Below, piece after piece: positions 1 to 6,287 of a DNA stretch of 23,208 nt (the first letter of the stretch is position 1; each line of letters opens with the position of its first letter). This DNA is from UBA5399 sp964464145 (GTDB lineage Bacteria; Bacillota; Clostridia; Christensenellales; Christensenellaceae), in the NCBI GenBank assembly GCA_964464145.1, contig CAYXFB010000039.1, positions 1-23,208 on the forward strand, written 5' to 3'. The notes under the pieces were generated by a model. It saw only the letters and a list, made by a program, of their open reading frames with translations. It ran no database searches and had not been told where the DNA came from. A program made the translations under genes and the position numbers.

Positions 1-89
1 GAGCCACCCGTTCGGATCCCTCTCATAGTTCGCCATTCAAAGCGCGGTGTATGGCATTTTTATTTTTTCAAGATCAAAGTTCAATATAC

Positions 90-1460
90 TCAAGCGGAAA
101 CCCGCTCCAACCGTTTCATGGCACGTCTGAAATGGTATATGAACATGCTTGCCGTTGTTACCACGGCTATGGTGTCTGCCACCGGCTCCGCCATAAACAA
201 GGCCGAAACAGGCTCGCTCAGCACCGCGGGCAGTATGAAGATCAGCGGCACCAGCAGCAATATTTTTCGCAGCATGGCCAAAAACACCGAAACCTTGGCG
301 TTGCCTATGGCTATGAACGTTTGCTGGCAAGCTATTTGTATGCCGAAGAGGAATGACGCCGCCATATATATTCGCATGGCCGCCTCCGTCGCACGCATTA
401 GCTCGGCGTTCTTCGTGAATATGAAAACCAGCACCTGCGGCGCAAACATGGAAATAGCCCACAGGGTTGTGGAATACACGAGGCTGGACACCAAAAGCAG
501 CAGGAAGGCTTTTTTCACACGCGCCGCGCTACCCGCGCCAAAGTTGTAGCTGACTATGGGCTGCGCGCCCTGCGACAGACCCATCAGCGGCAGCATACAA
601 AACTGCATCACCGTTATGAGTATGGTCATGGAGCCTACGGCGATATCCCCGCCGTATCTCAAAAGCGACGAATTGAAGCATACCGCTATGAGGCTTTCCG
701 TGGCCTGCATGATAAAGGGCGACAGCCCCAGCGCCACGCAAGGCAGTATAACGGCCGCCGAAAGCCGCAGGTTCTGTTTTTTTATGCGAAGCAGCGTTTT
801 TTTACCGGTCAAAAATTTCAACACCCATACGCAGGATACGCCCTGCGATATTATTGTGGCCAGCGCCGCGCCCTTCACGCCCATGTTCATACCAAATATG
901 AATATGGGATCCAGTATTATATTGCACACTGCGCCTATAAGCACCGTTGCCATGCTCATGGTGGCGAAGCCCTGCGCCGTTATGAAGGTGTTCAGGCCCA
1001 GCGCCATCTGCACAAATATAGTGCCTAAGGTGTATATCCACATATAGTCCCAGGCATAGCCTATCGTGTTTTCGCTCGCGCCGAAAGAGAGCAGCATATT
1101 CCGGCCAAAAAGCAAAAACACGGCGGTGAGCGCCACGGATACTATGAGCAGCAGCGTGGTGCAGTTGCCCAGTATACGCTCGGCGGCGGGCTCGTCCTTT
1201 TTGCCCATCATTATGGAGGCGCGCGGCGCTCCGCCCATACCGGCCAGCGCCGCAAAGGCCGAAATGATCATTATAAGCGGCATACACACGCCCACGCCCG
1301 TGAGTGCCTGAGCGCCCACGCCCTCTATGTTGCCTATGTACATCCTGTCCACCATGTTATACAGCACGTTCACTATCTGCGCGGTAACGGCGGGCAGCGC
1401 CAGCTTGAAAAGCAGCTTGCCCACGCTTTGTGAACCCAACATATTTTTATCCGTTTGCAT
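90..1460 (-). CDS. MATE family multidrug efflux transporter (MepA-like)
   Basis: This is an inner-membrane antiporter of the MATE family, expected to export cationic drugs or metabolites using a Na+ or H+ gradient. The protein has about 456 residues, the usual MATE length, with roughly twelve hydrophobic segments in two homologous halves. The N-terminal half has the family-like stretch NMVDRMYIGNIEGVGAQAL and then GMGGAPRASIMMGKKD, typical of clostridial MepA-like pumps. An upstream TTG at 1475 is in frame, but the ATG at 1460 is preferred because a GGAGGGGG ribosome site lies about 6 nt before it and would otherwise be inside the gene. It is monocistronic here; the next gene is divergent. 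The leader (1461-1540) can form alternative hairpins and shares an 11-nt motif with the second MATE gene's leader. Substrate is unknown. Confidence 0.93.
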   Translation of the reverse strand: MQTDKNMLGSQSVGKLLFKLALPAVTAQIVNVLYNMVDRMYIGNIEGVGAQALTGVGVCMPLIMIISAFAALAGMGGAPRASIMMGKKDEPAAERILGNCTTLLLIVSVALTAVFLLFGRNMLLSFGASENTIGYAWDYMWIYTLGTIFVQMALGLNTFITAQGFATMSMATVLIGAVCNIILDPIFIFGMNMGVKGAALATIISQGVSCVWVLKFLTGKKTLLRIKKQNLRLSAAVILPCVALGLSPFIMQATESLIAVCFNSSLLRYGGDIAVGSMTILITVMQFCMLPLMGLSQGAQPIVSYNFGAGSAARVKKAFLLLLVSSLVYSTTLWAISMFAPQVLVFIFTKNAELMRATEAAMRIYMAASFLFGIQIACQQTFIAIGNAKVSVFLAMLRKILLLVPLIFILPAVLSEPVSALFMAEPVADTIAVVTTASMFIYHFRRAMKRLERVSA

Positions 1461-1476
1461 ACCTTCCCCCTCCAAA

Positions 1477-1540
1477 GCCTATCTCTATAAGCCAAAAGCT
1501 TCATCGCAAGCATTGGCGCAGCATCCTATTTCGCCTATAG
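1477..1540 (-). promoter_or_regulatory. Structured leader of MATE gene 1, candidate RNA switch
   Basis: Read on the minus strand, the leader starts with CTATAGGC (1533-1540) and later carries GCTTATAG (1485-1492), which can close an 8-bp stem around a small hairpin with apical GCGATG. Immediately downstream, a second ATAGGC (1477-1482) can instead pair with GCTTAT (1487-1492) over an AGAG loop, only a few bases before the ribosome site at 1466-1473. The two pairings exclude each other, as in translational switches. The motif TGCGATGAAGC (1498-1508) recurs in the leader of MATE gene 2. No known riboswitch class was recognised with certainty; folding is by eye. Confidence 0.4.
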
Positions 1541-1546
1541 TTCAAT

Positions 1547-1552
1547 ATTATA
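1547..1552 (-). promoter_or_regulatory. Candidate -10 element for MATE gene 1
   Basis: A perfect TATAAT on the minus strand, placing transcription start near 1540 and giving an 80-nt leader. No good -35 hexamer sits 16-18 bp upstream (a TTGTGG lies 20 bp away), so the promoter may be weak or activator-dependent. The rest of 1553-1690 shows no gene or clear signal. Confidence 0.4.
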
Positions 1553-1693
1553 CTCAAATTAGCCTGCGCACGCCACAATATAAAGGCAATTCCCACGCCA
1601 CATTAAAACTAATCAAACATATTTATTGTCTTTTGCAGGCAAGTCTAAGATACTTCTTTCACCATTGAAAATGTTCCGTTATGGCAATTTCAT

Positions 1694-1722
1694 TTGACTA
1701 TTCGCCCGTAAAATAGTATTAT
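1694..1722 (+). promoter_or_regulatory. Sigma-A promoter of the EAL phosphodiesterase gene
   Basis: TTGACT (1694-1699), 17-bp spacer, TATTAT (1717-1722). It predicts a start near 1729 and a 73-nt leader to the GTG start at 1802. Confidence 0.7.
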
Positions 1723-1801
1723 TTAAATGTAAAATATATTTTTTTCTTAACACGCGGATAATAGTAACTAATCTTACTTATTGCTGCTTTGGGGAGGCAT
1801 T

Positions 1802-3496
1802 GTGGAAGACGAAAAATATTACGCCAAAAAATTCCAAATAGATTCCGCCCTGTTCTATGATGCTATAGCAAAGAGCACGCACGATTATTTGTACATTGTG
1901 GATATGGCGACTGATACAGCACTTGTTACAGAAAACATGTACAAGGATTTCGATTTGCCCGGGCGGTTTGTTAAAGGCCTCGTTCCCCTGTGGGGCGATT
2001 TGATACACGAAAAAGACAGACCCCCATATTATGAATCTATTCAGATCATGCTGGACGGTATAACGAACGAGCACAATGTTGAATATCAGGTGAGAAATCG
2101 CAAAAACGAGTATGTTTGGGTGGGCTGCCGCGGCATATTGCAGCGCGCGGAGGACGGCACGCCCATCATGTTCGCGGGCGTTGTGACAAATCTTAGCACC
2201 CGTGGAAAAATAGACGCTGTTACCGGCCTTTTCACTCAGCAGGAGAGCAACCGTGCCGTCGCGCGTCTTTTGTCGGACGGAGATACACCCTCTGGCATAT
2301 TGCTTTTGGGGCTGGATGATTTTACGCGCGTAAACAACCTGCGAAGCCACAGCTTTGGTGATGCCGTGTTGCGTCAATTCGCACAGGACGTACAGCGTAT
2401 GCTGCCACCCAGCGCCACAATATATCGCTTTGACGGCGTCCGCTTTATGATAATATACCGCGAAGCCACGCAAAACGAGCTTAAGGCGCTGTTCGCAAAG
2501 ATACAGCAATACTGTTCGCAAAGCCACATCATAGACGGCATAACCTATCACTGTTCCGCCTCAGGCGGCAGCACAATAATAGGCCAGGATAGCGACGATT
2601 GCTCTACGCTAGTAAAATACGCTTCCACCGCGCTTGAGATATCCAAAAATTCCGGCAAAAATACTCTGACAGAGTACACCCCCAGTTCCATATTGCCCAA
2701 ACTTAAAAATTTGGAGATGGCCGAGAGGCTTCAAACCGCTATTTTCTCGGGCATGGCTGGGTTCAGTTTGGTTTTTCAACCCGTGACAGATTCGCAAAGC
2801 CTAAAGGTATGCGGTGCCGAAGCGCTGCTACGCTGGCAATGTAATGATTTGGGCGAGGTTTCGCCGGTTGAATTCATTCCCATACTGGAATCCACGGGTC
2901 TCATAGTTCAGGTGGGCAAGTGGGTATTTGAGTGCGCGGTAGAGTATTGCAAAAAATGGATCGCGTGCCATCCAGATTTTACAATGAACATAAACGTTTC
3001 ATATCTTCAGTTGCTGGACGAAACATTTATACCCTTCGTAAGCTCTACCCTTAAAAAAGCGGAACTCGACGCTCACCACATAGTGCTGGAACTCACCGAG
3101 AGCAATTTCGTTACCGATCAGGATATACTCACAGATAGCTTTCGCGCACTGCGCAGTCAAAATATACGCCTCGCAATGGATGATTTCGGCACCGGCTATT
3201 CTTCGCTGGGCATACTGTATCAGTCGCCTGCCGACATAGTGAAAATAGACCGTTCCTTCATCACCCGCATAAGCGATGAGGATCGCGAATTTAACCGTTC
3301 CTTTATTGGCGCGGTGATTGAGCTTTGCCACAGCGTGGGCATAACGGTTTGCGCGGAGGGTGTGGAGCAAATGCCCGAGCTTTCCACCGTGCAGAATCTG
3401 AATGCCGACCGCATACAGGGTTTTTATTTCTCGCGTCCCATACCGCCTGACGAATTCGAAGCCAGATTTTTGCGCGACACCCCCGCCGCCAAATGA
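1802..3496 (+). CDS. PAS-GGDEF(degenerate)-EAL cyclic-di-GMP phosphodiesterase
   Basis: Predicted to hydrolyse c-di-GMP to pGpG in the cytosol. From the GTG start the order is a PAS-like sensor (about residues 25-130), a GGDEF domain (about 140-290) and an EAL domain (about 305-560). The GGDEF signature is replaced by DGVRF (after Phe210), so cyclase activity is not expected; the domain may be a GTP-binding regulatory module. The EAL domain keeps every key residue seen: Glu340 in EALLRW, Asn398 in NINVS, Glu430 in ELTES, Asp460-Asp461 in DDFGTGYSS, Lys481 in VKIDR, Glu519 in AEGVE and Gln539. An in-frame TTG at 1781 extends the frame by seven codons, but a GGGGAGG ribosome site at 1791-1797 lies inside that extension and points to GTG 1802. 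No transmembrane segment is seen. It is transcribed alone from a near-consensus promoter. Confidence 0.92.
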   Translation: MEDEKYYAKKFQIDSALFYDAIAKSTHDYLYIVDMATDTALVTENMYKDFDLPGRFVKGLVPLWGDLIHEKDRPPYYESIQIMLDGITNEHNVEYQVRNRKNEYVWVGCRGILQRAEDGTPIMFAGVVTNLSTRGKIDAVTGLFTQQESNRAVARLLSDGDTPSGILLLGLDDFTRVNNLRSHSFGDAVLRQFAQDVQRMLPPSATIYRFDGVRFMIIYREATQNELKALFAKIQQYCSQSHIIDGITYHCSASGGSTIIGQDSDDCSTLVKYASTALEISKNSGKNTLTEYTPSSILPKLKNLEMAERLQTAIFSGMAGFSLVFQPVTDSQSLKVCGAEALLRWQCNDLGEVSPVEFIPILESTGLIVQVGKWVFECAVEYCKKWIACHPDFTMNINVSYLQLLDETFIPFVSSTLKKAELDAHHIVLELTESNFVTDQDILTDSFRALRSQNIRLAMDDFGTGYSSLGILYQSPADIVKIDRSFITRISDEDREFNRSFIGAVIELCHSVGITVCAEGVEQMPELSTVQNLNADRIQGFYFSRPIPPDEFEARFLRDTPAAK

Positions 3497-3517
3497 GCAA
3501 GCCTTATCCGGCTACTC

Positions 3518-3649
3518 TCATTTGCGCGGTGTTGCCTTATTTTGCGCCGATAATATTTCATCCAGCGTGATGCCATCCTCCGGCACGAACCTCCGCCAGT
3601 ATTCCAGCGTTTTTTTAAGCGCGTCCATAATATTTCTTTTTGTGTCCAT
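3518..3649 (-). CDS. Small hypothetical protein (weakly supported)
   Basis: A 43-codon frame on the minus strand starting at an ATG and ending with TGA at 3518. It can be extended upstream to a TTG at 3739 (73 residues). The C-terminal part (ALKKTLEYWRRFVPEDG, then TLDEILS) has a protein-like mix of charged and aromatic residues, unlike the opposite-strand reading. No convincing ribosome site precedes either start, and no family was recognised. It lies in a gap between two confident genes and may be a remnant rather than an expressed gene. Confidence 0.25.
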   Translation of the reverse strand: MDTKRNIMDALKKTLEYWRRFVPEDGITLDEILSAQNKATPRK

Positions 3650-3704
3650 ATTGGAGAAAAACAATTCGAAGCTCAAATATATATCATTAACGGTGGGCTG
3701 CGCG

Positions 3705-3818
3705 ATGAGCGATATGCAAAGACACGCCGCATACCGCAAATTTTACCCGCTATACAAAAAAACATACGAGGCGCTGAGCGAAACATGGAAGCTGCGCGCT
3801 TCGCTGCTGAATCTGTAA
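3705..3818 (+). pseudogene. Possible C-terminal remnant of an FGGY-type sugar kinase
   Basis: A 37-codon frame beginning MSDMQRHAAYRKFYPLYKKT and ending two bases before a strong terminator. The pattern Y-x-x-Y/F-x-x-x-Y-x-x-L resembles the final helix of FGGY carbohydrate kinases (xylulokinase-like), which usually ends such genes. No catalytic part is found upstream: the preceding DNA in this frame is not kinase-like. A weak GGTGGG precedes the ATG by 7 nt. It could be a decayed gene tail left in front of its terminator, or a chance small frame. Confidence 0.25.
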
Positions 3819-3819
3819 A

Positions 3820-3855
3820 GCAAAAACGCCACCGACAGCGCGGTGGCGTTTTTGC
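3820..3855 (-). terminator. Strong intrinsic terminator, bidirectional
   Basis: A perfect 15-bp stem (3820-3834 with 3841-3855) around a 6-nt loop, with A- and T-runs forming the outer stem on both sides. It lies 18 bp beyond the stop of the second MATE gene on the minus strand and can also end plus-strand transcription arriving from 1802-3818. Confidence 0.88.
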
Positions 3856-3873
3856 TACCATTACATGATGCGC

Positions 3874-5223
3874 TTAGATAAGCTTCTTTTCCCGCCATCC
3901 TCCTTTGCAAAAGTATGCCGCTCCCATAAGCGCGGGTATGACCGAGGAAAGCGCCTGCCCCCAATAAACGCCCTCAAAGCCGCCCGCCACCGCTATACTC
4001 AACAAAAAGCAGAGCGGCAACTTTATAAAGGCCGCGTCCAGCAGCGCGTTTGTCATTGCAAAACCGGCGGCTCCCACGCCAATGGCGAAGCTGTTGAAGC
4101 TATACATAGCCGCATAAAAAAGCGTGTTCCAAAAGCAGCATATGCCCAAATAACACACACCCTCGTTCCCCACGTTCGGTTCTGTCGGGGCAAAAAGCCC
4201 CATGATCTGTACAGAGAATATCTGCACCGCCGTAACGGCTATAAATGTTGCGGCAAGCGACATCCACAACCCCATCCTGCCCGTTTTTTGCGCGCGGTCG
4301 GCAAGCCCCGCACCCATATTTTGCCCCACCATGGCCATCATCGCCTGGCCTATCGCCCAGCAGGGCATGGCCGCGAACGTATTTATTTTGAGCCCTATGC
4401 CCGCCGCAGCCGCCACCGTTACGCCATAGACGTTCAGCATGGCCGCCGTCACAAAATACGAAACATTCACAACGGTCAATTGTATCACCGTGGGCAGGCT
4501 GATTTTAAGCACGGCCGCTAGCTTGTCCTTTTTTATGGCAAAGCTCCTCAGCTTGAAGGCGAAAACGAAGCTCGATCTTTTCAGATACGAAACAGATATC
4601 GCAAACGAAGCTCCCTGGGCTATCACCGTGGCAAGCGCCGCGCCAGCCGTTCCCATGCCCAGCGGCCCCACAAAGACGCAATCCAGCACAACATTTATGA
4701 ACGTTGCTATGCCCACGAATATCAGCGGCCTGGTAGAGTCGCCCAGACCCCTTAAAACAGAGCAGGTGGTATTGTATCCGAACACAAAAAACGTGCCCGT
4801 AAAAATTATAAACATATAGTCTCTTGTATATTCCAAGGCCTCGGCGGGAACGTTCAGCAGCCCGATCAGCGGCTCGCAGGTAAATATGCCCAGCACGGTT
4901 ATCACCGCCGCAACGATCGCCGCCAGCGAATAGATGGTACCGGCAGTCTCCCGCTGAGGCGCGATATCGTTAGCGCCCTTGTACTGCGCTATCAGCACCG
5001 TGCCGCCCATCGCCAGCCCCGTGCATATGGCGTTTATTATGAACACCAGCGTGGAGGCGTTGCTTATAGCCGCAACCCCGGCGCTCCCCACTATCCTCCC
5101 CACCACCAGCATATCGGCGATATTGTAAAATGACTGTAAAAGGTTGGCCAGCAGCAGCGGCAGCGCAAATTTCGCAAGCTGCGTCCCCACCGGGCCTACA
5201 GTTAGATCTCTTTCAGTTTTCAT
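3874..5223 (-). CDS. MATE family efflux transporter 2
   Basis: A second MATE antiporter, 449 residues from the chosen start, with about twelve membrane segments. The N-terminal half shows FYNIADMLVVGRIVGSAGVA, typical of the NorM/DinF-like MATE branch, then GMGTAGAALATVIAQG, with matching motifs in the C-terminal half. It is clearly diverged from the pump at 90-1460, so this is not a recent duplication. An in-frame upstream start at 5262 is rejected: the ATG at 5223 has an AGAGGA ribosome site about 7 nt upstream, and the extension falls within a 15-bp hairpin. The gene is read from a perfect consensus promoter through a 300-nt leader containing an intrinsic terminator, which implies transcription attenuation. 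Its substrate cannot be read from the sequence. Confidence 0.93.
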   Translation of the reverse strand: MKTERDLTVGPVGTQLAKFALPLLLANLLQSFYNIADMLVVGRIVGSAGVAAISNASTLVFIINAICTGLAMGGTVLIAQYKGANDIAPQRETAGTIYSLAAIVAAVITVLGIFTCEPLIGLLNVPAEALEYTRDYMFIIFTGTFFVFGYNTTCSVLRGLGDSTRPLIFVGIATFINVVLDCVFVGPLGMGTAGAALATVIAQGASFAISVSYLKRSSFVFAFKLRSFAIKKDKLAAVLKISLPTVIQLTVVNVSYFVTAAMLNVYGVTVAAAAGIGLKINTFAAMPCWAIGQAMMAMVGQNMGAGLADRAQKTGRMGLWMSLAATFIAVTAVQIFSVQIMGLFAPTEPNVGNEGVCYLGICCFWNTLFYAAMYSFNSFAIGVGAAGFAMTNALLDAAFIKLPLCFLLSIAVAGGFEGVYWGQALSSVIPALMGAAYFCKGGWREKKLI

Positions 5224-5243
5224 AGTTTTATCCTCTTCAAAAG

Positions 5244-5284
5244 AAAACAGGAGACCACGCAAAAAGCAGCGGCCCCCTGTTTTT
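5244..5284 (-). promoter_or_regulatory. 15-bp hairpin just upstream of MATE gene 2 ribosome site
   Basis: On the minus strand AAAACAGG and CCTGTTTT close a stem that continues through G-U and G-C pairs to about 15 bp, with a T-rich loop and a TTTTCTTTT run after it. It sits about 8 nt before the AGAGGA ribosome site. It may be a second terminator-like element or an expression platform. Confidence 0.5.
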
Positions 5285-5304
5285 AAAGCATAACAGCGAA
5301 ATAC

Positions 5305-5336
5305 AAAAAGCCACCGACAAAGTATTGCGGTAGCCT
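5305..5336 (-). terminator. Intrinsic terminator inside the MATE gene 2 leader (attenuator)
   Basis: Minus-strand hairpin GCTACCG / CGGTGGC (5328-5334 with 5310-5316), extendable to about 9 bp, followed by five U residues. No minus-strand gene lies upstream; the only transcript reaching it starts at the promoter 5530-5558, so it sits within the leader of the gene at 3874-5223. This is the layout of a transcriptional attenuator or riboswitch expression platform. Confidence 0.68.
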
Positions 5337-5523
5337 AATACAATTTACGGCGTCAACAAAAATTTGGGGGGAATTTAATCTCCCAAGTTCCGTGCCGCCG
5401 ATGAATATTTGCTTGTTTCAGGCTCCGTACAATGCTTCATCGCATACATTTGTGCGGAGCTTCCCTCAATGCAAATCTTATTATTTACAATATAAAACAT
5501 ATGTGTTTACCCATCCCATCACA
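5337..5523 (-). promoter_or_regulatory. Candidate riboswitch aptamer region of MATE gene 2
   Basis: The minus-strand leader before the terminator has a long hairpin: GCTCCG (5455-5460) pairs with CGGAGC (5422-5427), and the stem continues imperfectly to a loop containing GCGATGAA. A second stem forms around 5365-5385 (TTGGGAG with CCCCCCAA). The 3' arm CGGAGCC (5421-5427) can alternatively pair with the terminator's 5' arm GGCTACCG with one bulged base, giving an antiterminator. The motif TGCGATGAAGC (5434-5444) is shared with the MATE gene 1 leader. Guanidine-IV (mepA-motif) RNAs are known upstream of clostridial MATE genes, but the consensus could not be confirmed here. Confidence 0.45.
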
Positions 5524-5529
5524 ATCTAA

Positions 5530-5558
5530 ATTATATCCCTTTCAGGCCGCGCTGTCAA
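5530..5558 (-). promoter_or_regulatory. Perfect consensus sigma-A promoter of MATE gene 2
   Basis: TTGACA (5553-5558), exactly 17 bp, TATAAT (5530-5535) on the minus strand. It predicts a start near 5523 and a 300-nt untranslated leader. Such a strong promoter before an internal terminator suggests that control is at elongation, not initiation. Confidence 0.85.
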
Positions 5559-5625
5559 TTTGCGACATTATCGGCCAAAAATAGATTCAATCATAACAAA
5601 GTCAAAATTTAAAACGATTTTTTAC

Positions 5626-5654
5626 TTGACGCAGCTCGACAATCAGGATATATT
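5626..5654 (+). promoter_or_regulatory. Sigma-A promoter of the TetR-oxidoreductase operon
   Basis: TTGACG (5626-5631), 17-bp spacer, TATATT (5649-5654). Start near 5661, inside the palindrome at 5651-5685. Confidence 0.75.
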
Positions 5655-5685
5655 GAACTTATATTCATTGAATGGAGATTCAATA
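5651..5685 (+). promoter_or_regulatory. Nested palindromic operator, probable TetR autoregulatory site
   Basis: Two inverted repeats share one centre at 5668: the inner ATTCATTGAAT (5663-5673) and the outer arms TATTGAA (5651-5657) and TTCAATA (5679-5685). Thirteen of seventeen symmetric positions pair. The site covers the -10 end, the predicted transcription start and the ribosome site of the TetR gene, so binding would block its own operon. A further GATTCAAT copy lies at 5584-5591 between the divergent promoters. Confidence 0.7.
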
Positions 5686-5687
5686 CA

Positions 5688-6287
5688 ATGACCGCAAGAT
5701 CAGAGCAAAAGGAAAAGAGGCGCGAGGAAATACTGTCGGCCGCGCTGGATCAATTTATACGCAAGGGCTACACCGCCACACGCATCACAGATATCGCCAA
5801 GGCGGCGGGCATGAGCACCGGCCTTATGTTCCACTATTATGAATCCAAAGAGCAGCTGTATACCGAGCTTATAAGGCTGGGCGTGAGCGCTCCCAACAAT
5901 ATGATAGGCGGACTTAAAGCGCTGGAGCCGCTGGCATTTTTTACGTCCTGCGCCGAGATGGTGCTGAAGTTCGCCACAGCGTCCGAATTTACGGCCAAAA
6001 TGTTCGTGCTTATGAACAGCGCTTACTACAGCGAAAGCACACCACCCGAAGCGCGCGAAATAGCTATGGACATAAATTTTTACAGCTCACTCGCTCCGGT
6101 CATAGAAGCCGGCCAGGCGCAGGGCAGCATACGCGCGGGCGATCCGGTGGCGCTGTGCACAACGTTCTGGTGCGCATTGCAGGGCTCGATCCAAACCTAC
6201 GCGCTGAATCCCTCGTCGCCGCTACCCGAAGCGGAATGGATAGTTGACATAATACGGGCGAAAAGCCCCACAACGGAGGAAATATGA
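5688..6287 (+). CDS. TetR/AcrR family transcriptional regulator
   Basis: A 199-residue DNA-binding repressor. Residues about 10-58 form the TetR N-terminal helix-turn-helix: ILSAALDQFIRKGYTATRIT, then DIAKAAGMSTGLMFHYYESK with the typical F-Y-x-Y-F/H-like recognition end, then KEQLYTEL. The remaining all-helical domain should bind a ligand and dimerise. A GGAG ribosome site at 5674-5677 precedes the ATG by 10 nt. The stop codon overlaps the start of the oxidoreductase gene by 4 nt (ATGA), so the two are translationally coupled and the regulator probably controls its own operon through the palindrome at 5651-5685. Whether it also affects the divergent MATE gene is unknown; that promoter lies about 100 bp away. 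Confidence 0.93.
   Translation: MTARSEQKEKRREEILSAALDQFIRKGYTATRITDIAKAAGMSTGLMFHYYESKEQLYTELIRLGVSAPNNMIGGLKALEPLAFFTSCAEMVLKFATASEFTAKMFVLMNSAYYSESTPPEAREIAMDINFYSSLAPVIEAGQAQGSIRAGDPVALCTTFWCALQGSIQTYALNPSSPLPEAEWIVDIIRAKSPTTEEI

Noticed and set aside
1..40. GTTCGGATCC near the left edge, resembling a tRNA T-loop
   Set aside because: The flanking bases do not form the T-stem, and no acceptor or anticodon arms are found on either strand. 1-89 shows no supported feature.
3743..3964. Minus-strand 73-codon frame over the terminator at 3820-3855
   Set aside because: It reads through a perfect terminator hairpin and overlaps the MATE gene end; composition is not protein-like.
5337..5523. T-box, TPP, SAM, purine or c-di-GMP riboswitch in the MATE 2 leader
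   Set aside because: The recalled core motifs of these classes were not found, so only an unassigned or guanidine-like element is proposed.
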